Shown: positions 25,742 through 34,814 of the stretch, piece after piece
How positions within the stretch are numbered: the first letter of the stretch is position 1
Layout of the letters: every line of letters starts with the position of its first letter
Notes under the pieces: generated by a model
What the model was told of the DNA's origin: nothing
Database searches by the model: none
The model's input: only the letters and a program-made list of their open reading frames with translations
Translations under genes and position numbers: made by a program
DNA from: Granulicella sp.
GTDB lineage: Bacteria > Acidobacteriota > Terriglobia > Terriglobales > Acidobacteriaceae
Assembly (NCBI GenBank): GCA_025357875.1
Contig: JANYLK010000227.1
Coordinates: 1-43,717, forward strand
DNA: 43,717 nucleotides
Direction of reading: 5' to 3'

Positions 25742-25940
25742 CGTATGGCTTTGGGAGCGCCTGGCTTTGGAGCGAGTGGCCTGGGTCCGTGTGTGCTGGG
25801 CTCGTATGGCCTTGGGTGCATATGGCCATGGGTGCGTATGGCCTTGGTTGCGTATGGTACTGGGTGAATATGGCATTGGGGGCTCATGGCCTTGAGATTT
25901 TATGGCCTTGGGAACGAATGGCCTCGGGAGCGATTTGGGA
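25742..25940. repeat. Degenerate 16-bp tandem repeat array, about 12 units
   Basis: Twelve consecutive units of consensus CGTATGGCCTTGGGTG can be laid out from 25742 to 25930: eight in a row at exactly 16 bp (25803-25930), preceded by one 16-bp unit and three 15-bp units that are more diverged. A decayed thirteenth start reads CGATTTGGGA. The core ATGGCCTTGGG is the most conserved part. Period 16 is not a multiple of three and no long frame crosses the array, so it is not a protein repeat. Units abut without spacers, so it is not CRISPR. It ends 18 bp before the stop codon of the minus-strand epimerase gene. Confidence 0.85.
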
Positions 25941-25957
25941 TGTCAGTGTGTTCAGGG

Positions 25958-26899
25958 CTAAATCGGCGGCTGTTGCCGGTAGGATTCGGCAGCGATTCGG
26001 ACGCCTTCAGCGTAGGGGGTTCCCGCAAAGTCGAACTCACGCGTGAACTTGGTGGAATCGAAGAGGTATGGTGAATCACTTTGATAGAGCATCTCCCAGG
26101 ACTCGCGAACCTGGGGATTGAACAGTCCGACCATGCGGAGAATGGGTCGACTCAATACGCGGAATTTCGTTGATGCGCCGAATTCCTTTGCAGCCATTTC
26201 GATGAACTCTCTGCCGGTGGGCGGGTTGGGGGCGGTCGGCAGATGCCACACCTGGTTCCACGCCGACTCTCGTTCCGCCAGCAGGGCGACGCCACGCGCG
26301 GCGTCGGGGGTAAAGGTCAGAGAGTGCGGCACTGCGGCGTTGACCAGCCAGGACGCTGTCTTCTTGCTAGCTAATGGCTCAAAGACGAGAACGCCGGGGA
26401 CGCTGTTTTGCGTGGTAGGGCCATAAAAATCGGCTGATCGAGCGATTATTGCGGTGAGATTGCCGGCCTTAATTTCATTCATCAGCGACGTGGCGATGTT
26501 CGCGCGGATCTCGCCCTTCTTCGAGCAGGGAGCGTAGGGAGATTCCTCGGTCATCGGACCGTTGACCTTTCCATACATGTAGACGTTGTCGAAGAAGAGC
26601 AATTTGGACTGCGCTCGTTTGCAGGCTTCGATGGTGTTGGCCATGATCCGGGGCCAGAGGTCATGCCATACGCGATGATCGTATTTGAGACCGATAACCA
26701 GGTACACCACGCTGGAGCCGGCGACTGCGCGGATGGCCTGTTCGCGATCCGACAGGTCCGCGGCAACCAGCTGCGCGCCTGGAAACGGTTTGGGATTTCG
26801 ACTCACGAACCGGAAGGGAGCGTTTCGTGCTGCCAGGATTTTTGCGAGCTCATTTGCGATCGGGCCGCCCGCACCAAGGATCGTCGACATCGTCGTCAT
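25958..26899 (-). CDS. NAD(P)-dependent epimerase/dehydratase-like (extended SDR) protein
   Basis: 313-aa Rossmann protein. The N-terminus is MTTMSTILGAGGPIANEL, a nucleotide-binding glycine motif, with an arginine of SRNPKPF at the second strand suggesting NADP. The SDR active-site pair is Tyr107-x-x-x-Lys111 in VYMYGK. RSADFYGP is the typical epimerase-family loop after the active site. The substrate is not readable; similar proteins are annotated NAD-dependent epimerase or NmrA-like. ATG 26899 is chosen because GGAG sits 6 nt upstream; the frame is open to 26959. Divergent from the MATE gene, with 77 bp between the starts. Confidence 0.82.
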   Translation of the reverse strand: MTTMSTILGAGGPIANELAKILAARNAPFRFVSRNPKPFPGAQLVAADLSDREQAIRAVAGSSVVYLVIGLKYDHRVWHDLWPRIMANTIEACKRAQSKLLFFDNVYMYGKVNGPMTEESPYAPCSKKGEIRANIATSLMNEIKAGNLTAIIARSADFYGPTTQNSVPGVLVFEPLASKKTASWLVNAAVPHSLTFTPDAARGVALLAERESAWNQVWHLPTAPNPPTGREFIEMAAKEFGASTKFRVLSRPILRMVGLFNPQVRESWEMLYQSDSPYLFDSTKFTREFDFAGTPYAEGVRIAAESYRQQPPI

Positions 26900-26976
26900 G
26901 TTGATCTCCAAGTTCACTTTACAGGCATAGTCGGGAACTGCAATGGGTTCGGGTAGCATCGAAGAAAGCCTGAAAT

Positions 26977-28386
26977 ATGGGCGCGGGTGTTCTAAGAGAT
27001 ATGTCGATTCGCCTGGAGATTGCGCCGATGCTTCGTCTTGCCTTGCCGCTGGTGATGGCGGAGGTGGGATGGATGTCGATGGGCGTCGTGGACACGATAA
27101 TGGTGGGACATCTGCCGCATCCGGCGGTGACGATCTCGGCGGCGGCGCTGGGGCAGGTGCTGTACAACACGCTGGCGTTCGGGATTGGCGGCGTGCTGCT
27201 GGGGTTGGATACTTATATCTCGCAGGCTCATGGCGCGGGTGAGTTGGACGATGCGAACAAATGGCTGCTGAGCGGCGTGGTGCTGGCGTGCCTTCTAAGC
27301 GCGGTGATGATGGGGATGGTGTGGATTGGGCCGCTAGCTATGGTGCGCATGTCGGTGGGCGATCCCGCGACTACCAGGGAGGTGATGCGGCAGGCGGTGG
27401 GGTTTATTGGAGCGCTGAACTGGGGAACACTGCCGCTGTTTCTGTATATGACGTTCCGGCGATATTTGCAGGCGTTCAACCATGTAAGGCCGATTGCCGC
27501 TGCGGTGGTGAGCGCGAACCTGGTGAACGCAGGTCTGGATTGGCTGCTGCTGTTCGGGCATCGCTGGTATTTTCTTGGGAAGACGATTGGGATTCCGGCG
27601 TATGGGGTGGTTGGAGCGGCCTGGTCGACGACTCTGGCGCGGGTCTATCTGGCAGCATTTGTGGGCGCGGCGGTGTGGTGGGTCGACCGTCAGCATGGGT
27701 ATGGCCTGCGGCAGGCGGAGCGGGCACTGGATTGGTTGAGGGTACGGAGGCTGGTTCGGCTGGGGGCACCGGTCGGCGGGCAAATTTTTGTCGAGATTTC
27801 GATCTTTGCGGGGGTGACGGCATTGATCGGAGTTATGGGGCCGGTGCCACTGGCGGGGCATGAGATTGCACTGAATTGCGTGAGCTTCACGTTTATGGTG
27901 CCGTTTGCAATCTCGGCGGCGGCGACGGTGCGGGTTGGGCAGGCGATGGGGCGAGGGGATGCGTCTGGGGCAAGGGCGGCGGGGTGGACGGCGATCGCGT
28001 TTGGAGCGGCGTTCATGCTGTGCATGTCGGCGGTGCTGGTGGGGATGCCAGGGACGATTGCCCGCGGATTTACGGTTGACCCGGTGGTGATTGCGTCAGC
28101 GGTTCCACTGCTGCTGGTGGGCGCTGCGTTTCAATTCTTTGATGGCGTGCAGATTACGGCTACCGGCGCGCTGCGTGGACTGGGGAATACGCATGCGGGG
28201 CTGTATGTGCAGTTGGTGGGGTACTGGGTGGTGGGGCTTCCGGTTGGGATTTGGCTGGGATTTGGCAGGAAGATGGGGGCGGTGGGTTTGTGGATTGGGC
28301 TGTGCGCGGGGTTGATGATTGCGGGGGTGGCTTTGATTTTGGTTTGGGGCAGGACGGTGCGGCGAGGAGTGGTGGCCAGGGCGTAG
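26977..28386 (+). CDS. MATE-family multidrug/Na+ efflux transporter
   Basis: 469-aa inner-membrane exporter with about 12 hydrophobic helices. MATE hallmarks: LRLALPLVMAEVGWMSMGVVDTIMVGHL in TM1-2, GLDTYISQAHGAGE in the first cytoplasmic loop, and the mirrored half starting LVRLGAPVGGQIFVEI, followed by VGQAMGRGDASGAR. NorM-type length. Substrates cannot be assigned. The start could be ATG 26977 or, equally well, ATG 27001 (MSIRLEIAPML), which fits the usual MATE N-terminus and has AAGAG just upstream. The gene has noticeably high G at third positions. Confidence 0.93.
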   Translation: MGAGVLRDMSIRLEIAPMLRLALPLVMAEVGWMSMGVVDTIMVGHLPHPAVTISAAALGQVLYNTLAFGIGGVLLGLDTYISQAHGAGELDDANKWLLSGVVLACLLSAVMMGMVWIGPLAMVRMSVGDPATTREVMRQAVGFIGALNWGTLPLFLYMTFRRYLQAFNHVRPIAAAVVSANLVNAGLDWLLLFGHRWYFLGKTIGIPAYGVVGAAWSTTLARVYLAAFVGAAVWWVDRQHGYGLRQAERALDWLRVRRLVRLGAPVGGQIFVEISIFAGVTALIGVMGPVPLAGHEIALNCVSFTFMVPFAISAAATVRVGQAMGRGDASGARAAGWTAIAFGAAFMLCMSAVLVGMPGTIARGFTVDPVVIASAVPLLLVGAAFQFFDGVQITATGALRGLGNTHAGLYVQLVGYWVVGLPVGIWLGFGRKMGAVGLWIGLCAGLMIAGVALILVWGRTVRRGVVARA

Positions 28387-28413
28387 GGACCTGTTCGTGA
28401 GCTACTTCAAAGG

Positions 28414-29004
28414 TCAGAGGCGAGCGCAAGGGAGTTCGAAACCGATGAGGGGGTCGGAGGCCCTTACGACGTCAGGGCGGTCGAGCACTTCGGGAGCGTG
28501 GCCGAGGCGGTAGATGGTGACGTTGACGTCGATGGGATCGATAAGCCATGCCAGTTGCGCACCATTTTCCAGCCAGAGCTGCATTTTGATTTCGACTGAG
28601 GTGCGCGAATCGCTTTGGGAACGGATTTAGATGATGAATTCCGGGCAGAGGGGCGGGTAGCCAGCCTGCTGCTTGGGGTTGAGGGCGTTGCAACGACCGA
28701 GCGCGAGCCAGGCTGCTTCGGGGGAGAGGCAGGAGCCGTCGGCGAGATTGAAGCCGGCGTTGGAGCCAAATACGATACCCGTCTGGATGGTTTCATTCCA
28801 TTGGAAAAGGGTAGAGGCAACGTATGCTTCGTGAGTGCTGCCGATTTCGCCAACTGGCGTTATGGTGATGATTTCTCCGTGCTTGTTGCGCTCGATCTTG
28901 TAAGGCTTGTTGTCTTCGGAGAAGCGCATCAACTCTTCGTCGGTAAGGCTGGCCGCGGGTCGCAGTGAGATGGAAGGAACAAGGCTGGTCAAGTTGAGGG
29001 ACAT
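28414..29004 (-). pseudogene. Uma2-family (DUF820) endonuclease-like gene with a nonsense codon
   Basis: Reads on the minus strand as a normal Uma2 protein of about 196 aa (ASLTDEELMRFSEDN, SPEAAWLALGRCNALNP, PPLCPEFII) until a TAA at 28627-28629. The same frame then continues to a natural TGA at 28414 with typical Uma2 ending: IRSQSDSRTSVEIKMQL, WLENGAQLAWLIDP and VTIYRLG. The stop replaces the Glu of the usual PDFVIEVRS motif, the conserved acidic residue of the PD-(D/E)XK-like site, by a single G-to-T change. The N-terminal 125 aa could still be made (AAGG upstream of the ATG). Uma2 genes are abundant and often decayed in cyanobacteria and acidobacteria; a sequencing error is the alternative. 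Confidence 0.8.
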
Positions 29005-29077
29005 GCCGGGAACCTTCTTTCTTCCGATAGGCGATTCTATATGGCGAGTTGAATCAGTAAAGCCGTAGGCGCCGCCG

Positions 29078-29350
29078 TTACTTTTTTCTCAAGCGCCTGG
29101 CGTTCGCGGTTACTCGACTCTTCCAAGGTGCCATGAGTTCGTCAATCGAGGCGAGGCCGCCGCTGAAAAAAAATGTCATCGCCGATTCGGTTGCGGCCTC
29201 GGCCTTCTCAAGAATCATGCGCTGGTATTCCTCCGGAGGGCACTTATTTTGCGCGATGAGCATGGTGCGGCGTGCCAGTGTCTCCCACGATGCGAGCGTT
29301 AGATCGGCGATCGACAAAGTGAGAGATACTGCTTTGCTGCAACGTTTCAT
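29078..29350 (-). CDS. Small helical protein of unknown function
   Basis: 90-aa, mostly helical, basic at the C-terminus (ARRLRKK). A central segment SWETLARRTMLIAQNKCPPEEYQRMILEKAEAA, split here by eye as SWETLARRTMLIAQ and EEYQRMILEKAEAA, resembles small phasin-like proteins I have seen in proteobacteria, but I am not certain of the family. The ATG has GAGG 7 nt upstream, supporting that it is translated. It lies between the Uma2 pseudogene and the EamA transporter, on the same strand, with 73 bp to the former. Confidence 0.6.
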   Translation of the reverse strand: MKRCSKAVSLTLSIADLTLASWETLARRTMLIAQNKCPPEEYQRMILEKAEAATESAMTFFFSGGLASIDELMAPWKSRVTANARRLRKK

Positions 29351-29448
29351 AAATACACCTCACCAATCATTGGATGGTAGCTCGCGTACTAGATGGACTT
29401 GTGTGGGCACCTAATTTTCCAGTCTCGCTCGGATTCCACCCTAAACCC

Positions 29449-30363
29449 TCAGGTGGAGGGGAGTTGCTCGCGGATGCGGGTGCGGGAGCGGGTGGTGATG
29501 AGGATGGCGGCGGCGAGGATGAGGCCACCTCCAATGCGGGCGCTGGGGCCGAGGCTTTCGTTGAGGAGAAAGACGCCGAGGATGGAGCCGATGAGGGGTT
29601 CCATGTTGAGGAGCACGCCGGCCTGGGAGGCGGGGACCTGGGTCATGCCCCAATTCCAGAGCAGCGTGGTGGCAGCAGTGCAGAGCAGGCCGCTGGCAGC
29701 GAGAGCCAGCCAGGCGCGGAGTGACACGTGGTGGATTGGCGGTGGGCCGTAAAGGAGCGGGACGATGAGCAGGAGCATCATTGTTCCGCAGGTGGTGCCA
29801 TAGGCGCTGACGACGATAGGGCTGTGACGTTCCATCAGATGTTTGTTGAGCAGGACCCAACCGAGGGCGATGATGAGCGAAGCGACGACAAGTAGGTCGC
29901 CAGCGAGAGTAGGGCTGTTGGTGCCGGTGGCATGGTGGGCGCCGAGTGCGATCAGGGCGGCTCCGACGGTGGACACGGTGAGGGCGAACCAGCCGGTCGT
30001 GTCCATGCGTTCGTGCGCAAAGAGGGTAGCGGCGACGGCGAGGAAAACAGGCATGGTGCCGACCATCAGTGAAGCGTGCGAGACGGTGGTGAGCGAGAGG
30101 CCGGAAAACTGGATGAGGAACTGGAGCGGGATTCCGAGGAAGGCGCAGAGGAGGAGGGTGCTCCACTCGCGACGGTTGAAGCTGGGTTTGTGGGTGAAGA
30201 GGAGGGGCGTGAGGGCAAGGGTGGCGAAGAGGAATCGATAGAGCACCATCGATCCGACGCCCATTTCGATCAGCGCGATTTTTCCGAAGTAGAAGCCGCA
30301 GCCCCAGAGGGAGCTGGCGAGGGCGCAGGATGCGAAGCCGAGAGTGCGATTGTTTGCGGACAC
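29449..30363 (-). CDS. EamA-family (DMT superfamily) transporter
   Basis: 304-aa membrane protein with ten predicted TM helices in two EamA repeats (about 8-140 and 150-290). Signatures: ALASSLWGCGFYFGKIAL in the first repeat, FSGLSLTTVSHASLMVGTMPVF at its end, and the matching NWGMTQVPASQAGVLLNMEPL followed by IGSILGVFLLNESL in the second repeat. DMT exporters move amino acids, nucleosides or metabolites; the substrate is unknown. The start is GTG. The C-terminus ends in a short Arg-rich tail. The M13 peptidase lies 84 bp upstream on the same strand. Confidence 0.9.
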   Translation of the reverse strand: MSANNRTLGFASCALASSLWGCGFYFGKIALIEMGVGSMVLYRFLFATLALTPLLFTHKPSFNRREWSTLLLCAFLGIPLQFLIQFSGLSLTTVSHASLMVGTMPVFLAVAATLFAHERMDTTGWFALTVSTVGAALIALGAHHATGTNSPTLAGDLLVVASLIIALGWVLLNKHLMERHSPIVVSAYGTTCGTMMLLLIVPLLYGPPPIHHVSLRAWLALAASGLLCTAATTLLWNWGMTQVPASQAGVLLNMEPLIGSILGVFLLNESLGPSARIGGGLILAAAILITTRSRTRIREQLPST

Positions 30364-30447
30364 GAAGCTATTGAAAGGGTATCAGCGTGACGACCCCACT
30401 CATCGCGATAAGGCTGCGATGAATGGGGCACCCGAATGAGGGAGCGT

Positions 30448-32568
30448 CTACCAGATGCGGCAACTGTTGACGGGGGCCATGGGTGCGCCTTGCTTGCATC
30501 CAAAGGCGGATGCGAAGCCGGGCTGGTTTACGACGGTGCCGTTGACGCGGATCGGGTCGGGCGAGTGCGGGTCGGCGAGGACGAGTGAGCGGATGGCCTC
30601 GGGATGGGTGTTCTGACACCAATTTTGCGCGTAAGAAATATAGAAGCGCTGCGGGCCGGTGAAGCCGTCTTGCTTGGTGTTGACGTCGATGTGATTGTCC
30701 TTGGCGCGTTGCATGTAGGCCATGAACGCGATCAGGATTCCGCCGTTATCTGCGGTGTTCTCGCCAAGGGTGAGCTTGCCGTTGACCTTGACGTCGTCGA
30801 CAGCGGTGAAGGTGCCATACTCGTTGACAAGGCAATCGGTGCGGGCTTCGAACTTCTTCAGGTCTTCCGCGGTCCACCAGTTGTCGAGGTTGCCTTTGCC
30901 GTTGAACTTGCGGCCTTCATCGTCGAATCCGTGGGTGAGTTCGTGTCCGATGACTGCGCCGGCGTGGCCATAGTTTACGGCGTCGTCCTGGGTACGGTCG
31001 AAGAAGGGAGGCTGCAGGATTCCAGCGGGGAAGTTGATGTCGTTCATGCTGGGGTCGTAGTAGGCGTTGACGGTGGGAGGAGTCATTGCCCACTCACCGT
31101 GGTCGACGGGCTTACCAATTTTGTTGAGCTGGCGATCGTTCTCGAAATCGTTAGCGCGAAGCGAATTGCCGAGGGGGTCGTCCGGCTGGATGACCAGCTT
31201 CGAGTAGTCGCGCCACTTGTCGGGATAGCCAATTTTGTTGGCAACGGCTGCGAGTTTCTCGTGCGCGCGGACCTTGGTAGCGGGAGACATCCAGTCGAGC
31301 TGATCGATGTCTCGACCCATGGAGGCCTCGAGGTCGTGCACCATTTGCAGCATGCGAGCTTTGCTGTCGCCAGCGAAGTACTGCTCGACGTAAACCTTAC
31401 CAAGGGCTTCGCCGAGGCCGCCATTGACGGCGTTGGAGCAGCGCTTCCACCGAGCCTCCTGTTCAGGCTGACCGTTGAGAATGCGTCCGTAGAAGTCGAA
31501 GTTTTCCGCGTCGAGCCGTGCTGGCAGATTGCGCGGGAGCGTGGTCAGGAGGTGGTAGCGGAGATAGGCTTTGATGGTTTGCATATCCGTGGCCTTCATT
31601 TGTTGAAGCAGCGCAGGCCAGTACTGCGGGGTGGAGTTGTTAATTTCGGTGACGCGCGGGGAGTGGATGGCATCTTCAAAAGCGGTGAAGTTGACACCGG
31701 GCAACGCGGCTTCAAATGTGGCGATGGGCTGGAGGTGGTAGGTCTTTTCCGGATCGCGCATGTCAACGGCGCCGAGGGATCCTTTGGCGAGCGCGGTCTC
31801 CAGGGCGAGAATGTTTTGTGCGTCGCGTTGGGCCTGCTCCGGACGACTGCCGGCAAGGGTAAGCGCTTTGGTGATGTGGGCGACGTATTCGGCGCGCAGT
31901 TTTACGTCCTTGTCTCCGGTGCGGAGGTAGTAATCTTTTTCCGGCAACCCAAGGCCGCCCTGGGAGATTGTGGCGATCTGTTTGGTGGCATCGGTTAGAT
32001 CTTGTTGCTCTCCATAGCTGAAAAATGCTTCGACGCCGTGGCGTTGCAATTCTCCGAGTAGAGCGGGTAATTGCGATTTGCCTGAAACCCCATTGCCAAG
32101 CGCATCTATCTTGTCGAGCAGAGGCTGGATGGGTGTGAGGCCTGCGGACTCAATGCGAGAAGTATCCATGCAGGCCTTAAAGTAGTCGCCGATCTTCTGC
32201 TCGTCGGGCGAACGGGTTGTGCCACCGGCCTGTGCCTTTTCAACGATGGTGTGCAGTTCCTGCGTGTTGACGTTGTAGAGGACATAGAAGGGGTCGACGT
32301 TGGACTGGTCGGCAGGGATGGGATGGTTGGCGCTGAAGTGCCCGCAGGCGAACTTGTACATGTCGGCGCAGGGGTCGGCGGTGAGGTCCATGGAACTCAG
32401 GTCGAGAGAGGGGAGAGGCTTCACGGCGGCGGGCGCAGAGGACGGAACGGAGATCTGCTGGGCGACACCGAACGAGACGGCGGCGAGAATGACGGCGGAG
32501 TACACGAGCGCCGTCGCTCTCTTTGCGCTGGGGATTAGGGAAGCGATCTTGCGGGCATACTGACTCAT
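30448..32568 (-). CDS. Secreted M13-family (neprilysin/PepO-like) zinc metallopeptidase
   Basis: 706-aa exported endopeptidase acting on oligopeptides. Signal peptide about 18-36 (ALVYSAVILAAVSFGVA). The N-terminal M13 region has DPCADMYKFACGHF; the catalytic domain has VIGHELTHGFDDEGR (zinc ligands His542 and His546, catalytic Glu543), GENTADNGG (third ligand Glu603) and the usual ending PMAPVNSCRIW, with the final CxIW typical of the family. NAYYDPSMNDINFPAGILQPPFF is the substrate-site strand. Length is normal for PepO-like enzymes. It is divergent from the secreted protein at 32769, with 200 bp between them. Confidence 0.96.
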   Translation of the reverse strand: MSQYARKIASLIPSAKRATALVYSAVILAAVSFGVAQQISVPSSAPAAVKPLPSLDLSSMDLTADPCADMYKFACGHFSANHPIPADQSNVDPFYVLYNVNTQELHTIVEKAQAGGTTRSPDEQKIGDYFKACMDTSRIESAGLTPIQPLLDKIDALGNGVSGKSQLPALLGELQRHGVEAFFSYGEQQDLTDATKQIATISQGGLGLPEKDYYLRTGDKDVKLRAEYVAHITKALTLAGSRPEQAQRDAQNILALETALAKGSLGAVDMRDPEKTYHLQPIATFEAALPGVNFTAFEDAIHSPRVTEINNSTPQYWPALLQQMKATDMQTIKAYLRYHLLTTLPRNLPARLDAENFDFYGRILNGQPEQEARWKRCSNAVNGGLGEALGKVYVEQYFAGDSKARMLQMVHDLEASMGRDIDQLDWMSPATKVRAHEKLAAVANKIGYPDKWRDYSKLVIQPDDPLGNSLRANDFENDRQLNKIGKPVDHGEWAMTPPTVNAYYDPSMNDINFPAGILQPPFFDRTQDDAVNYGHAGAVIGHELTHGFDDEGRKFNGKGNLDNWWTAEDLKKFEARTDCLVNEYGTFTAVDDVKVNGKLTLGENTADNGGILIAFMAYMQRAKDNHIDVNTKQDGFTGPQRFYISYAQNWCQNTHPEAIRSLVLADPHSPDPIRVNGTVVNQPGFASAFGCKQGAPMAPVNSCRIW

Positions 32569-32768
32569 ACAGGGTTCTCCGTAAAGGCAAGCGATTGGGC
32601 GGGAAAAGCCTGGAACTTGAGGACGACGCTTACAAATTCCAGGGCGGCACCGTCTCTAGTATGACTCCCCCAAGCGGGAAGCGGCAAGAACGGCGGGGTG
32701 GGAGGAGAGATGGAATTGGCGACTCAGGGAACTCTGTGAAAGAGTAGGAATTCAGGCATGCGATCGCG

Positions 32769-34463
32769 ATGAGGATATACGGTACAGGGCGAGGGCTCGA
32801 CCAGGCTGGCGCGATGGGCGCCTGGGTCGCGGGTGTGCGTTTGGTCGCGTTACGTCTTGGGCTGGCTGTGGTCGCAGTAATACTGGCAGTTCATCCTGCG
32901 TGCGCAGCGATTGGGCGCAATCCTGAGCCGGCCTTGCGTATACCACTTACGCAAATGGGATTTCAGGCGTTGTCGCCTGATTTCTTACTGGCGGGCAGCT
33001 CGATGCTAACCGTGGACTTCGTTGATAAGGGACATCTGCTGGTCACGTTTGGGGTGCGCCGTCTGATGAAGCGCGAGGTGAACGAGCCACCAGACGAGCA
33101 AGACCGGACGATTAGTGCGTGTCTGGTCGAACTGCCTTCGGGCAAGGTTATTGCGCGGACGGAATGGCGATTTCATGATCGCTCGCAATATCTGTGGAAC
33201 CTGGGGCATGGGCGATTCCTGCTGCGTGTCCGTGATCGGCTGACGGTAATCGCACCGATGGATTCCCCCGATCCGAACGACGCATTTCGCGAGCTTCCCA
33301 TACTTCGTCTGGATCGTCATATCGTTGCGGTGATGGTCTCATCCGACGGCGATCTATTGACGGTCGAGACGACTAAGTGGGCGATGGGACCGGGATTGGC
33401 GAGCGAGGGATTTTCCGCGGACCCAGCCCCGGTCCAAGTCAGTTTCTATCGACTTGCCCATTCGAGTCCAACGGAAGGCGGCCTGCGCGTGGTGTCAGCC
33501 GGCGCGATTCGCACCCGGACCGCAGTGGCTTTGCCGATTACCACGGCGGGACGTCTCGACGCGATTGAAGGGAGCAAAGACCAGTGGCTGTTCAACTTCA
33601 ACGAGCATGCGGGCAAGGTGGATGAACTAGCGGCATTCGACACAAGTTGTTTTCCGCGTTCGACGTTTGTCAGTCATAGCGAGTTTGTTGCATTTGGATG
33701 TCGCGGAGGGCCGGACAAGATTGACTTCGCGGGCTTTAATCTGAAGGGCGAAGAGATGTGGCAGCAGAACTTCTATGACACGCACCTCAATCCAACGTTT
33801 TCTTTCGCGCCCGAGGCTGGGCGGTTTGCGCTGGGAAGGACAATCATCAACGGCCAGTTGGATCCTGAGATTCCACTGCCTGCGGCGATGGTGACTGCGC
33901 AGGAGGTTCGCGTGTACCAGAGCTACGACGGCAAGCAGTTGTTCCGGATCGAATGCACGCCGGTAGAGCGTGCCGGGCAGAACTTTGCGTTGTCGCCCGA
34001 TGGCATGCGGCTCGCCGTGGTACGGCAGACGATGGTGCGGCATGCGGCTACCAAGGACGCTGCCGCTTATACCGAGCTTGAGGCTGCAGTGGAGTTGTAT
34101 GTGTTGCCTCCAATGACGGCGAAGGATCAGGCGGCGGTAAGGGCGGCGCAGGCACTGGCTCCTGTGGATACGGGGACTCGGATAGACGTCGCGCTGGCAC
34201 GCGGCTCAGCAAGTTCCGCAAAAGAGACTGCAGCCGGGATGAAGGGAACGACAGCAAAGGCTGGTGTGGGGAATGATTCTTCGACTGTGACTGCCGAGGT
34301 GATCCCAGAGAGTTCGCAGGTTGGCGCTGCTGCTGCTGAGATGACACCCGAAGCGGATGCAGGTCCTCGCGCAGGGAGTGCGACGTCGGGCGATCTGCCG
34401 CCGAACGCTCCACGTAAGCCTCCCACGTTGTATGGGCCAGGCGAGTCGCATAAACCAAAGTAA
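32769..34463 (+). CDS. Secreted protein of unknown function, probable beta-propeller-like
   Basis: 564-aa exported protein. A long signal region (hydrophobic about 20-45, ending HPACAA) is followed by repeated beta-strand patterns with periodic Asp/Gly turns (SSDGDLLTVE, FALSPDGMRLAVVR), resembling a WD40/TolB-like propeller. The last 110 residues are an Ala/Thr/Glu-rich, Pro-ending tail of low complexity (PPNAPRKPPTLYGPGES). I do not recognise a named family; comparable proteins occur in Acidobacteriaceae. No good ribosome site precedes ATG 32769; ATG 32814 is a possible start that would shorten the basic leader. It is convergent with rpsT. Confidence 0.7.
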   Translation: MRIYGTGRGLDQAGAMGAWVAGVRLVALRLGLAVVAVILAVHPACAAIGRNPEPALRIPLTQMGFQALSPDFLLAGSSMLTVDFVDKGHLLVTFGVRRLMKREVNEPPDEQDRTISACLVELPSGKVIARTEWRFHDRSQYLWNLGHGRFLLRVRDRLTVIAPMDSPDPNDAFRELPILRLDRHIVAVMVSSDGDLLTVETTKWAMGPGLASEGFSADPAPVQVSFYRLAHSSPTEGGLRVVSAGAIRTRTAVALPITTAGRLDAIEGSKDQWLFNFNEHAGKVDELAAFDTSCFPRSTFVSHSEFVAFGCRGGPDKIDFAGFNLKGEEMWQQNFYDTHLNPTFSFAPEAGRFALGRTIINGQLDPEIPLPAAMVTAQEVRVYQSYDGKQLFRIECTPVERAGQNFALSPDGMRLAVVRQTMVRHAATKDAAAYTELEAAVELYVLPPMTAKDQAAVRAAQALAPVDTGTRIDVALARGSASSAKETAAGMKGTTAKAGVGNDSSTVTAEVIPESSQVGAAAAEMTPEADAGPRAGSATSGDLPPNAPRKPPTLYGPGESHKPK

Positions 34464-34481
34464 AAGAGGCTCCAGACGCAC

Positions 34482-34515
34482 AAAAACCAGCCACAGGCGT
34501 CAATCGCCGGGCTGG
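34482..34515 (-). terminator. Intrinsic terminator of rpsT
   Basis: On the minus strand, 18 bp after the rpsT stop: CCAGCC, then GGCG, loop ATTGA, CGCC, and GGCTGG, directly followed by TTTTT. Two GC-rich stem blocks separated by a small internal loop and a U-run make a convincing Rho-independent terminator. The outer bases ACGCACA/TGTGCGT (34476-34523) extend the dyad, so it may also slow transcripts arriving from the convergent gene. Confidence 0.8.
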
Positions 34516-34532
34516 CTGTGCGTAGAGAAAGT

Positions 34533-34814
34533 TTAGGCGGCCTTGGTGGCGGTGGCGACTGCCTTGACGCGTGCGTTTAGGCGAGCCTTGTAACGGCTGG
34601 CGGTGTTCTTATGCAGCACACCCTTCTGGACACTCTTATCGAGCACCGAGACAGTCGCAGAGTAGGTGGCGGCGATAGTTTTCTTGTCACCGGCGGCGAT
34701 AGCTTCGCGCAGGGTGCGTAGCGTGCCGCGAAGCTTGCTCTTGTTGGCGCGGTTGATCGCGGTCTTGGTTTCGGTCTGACGGGCGCGCTTCAATGAGGAA
34801 ACATGATTTGCCAT
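34533..34814 (-). CDS. rpsT: 30S ribosomal protein S20
   Basis: 93-aa ribosomal protein: [21 protein letters not shown] is the typical S20 start, then [19 protein letters not shown] and [18 protein letters not shown], all basic helices that bind 16S rRNA. The ATG at 34812-34814 is set by homology and AAAAGAG upstream. A short GC hairpin (CCCGC, GCTG, GCGGG at 34837-34850 on the plus strand) lies just before the ribosome site. S20 is autoregulated in E. coli, so the leader hairpin may matter, but this is speculative. A terminator follows the gene. Confidence 0.97.
   Translation of the reverse strand: MANHVSSLKRARQTETKTAINRANKSKLRGTLRTLREAIAAGDKKTIAATYSATVSVLDKSVQKGVLHKNTASRYKARLNARVKAVATATKAA

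Noticed and set aside
25742..25940. A CRISPR array
   Set aside because: Units of 15-16 bp abut without spacers, are degenerate, and no cas genes are in the window.
29441..30166. A 241-codon minus-strand frame overlapping the EamA gene
   Set aside because: Arg/His/Pro-rich shadow in another frame of a ten-helix membrane protein gene.
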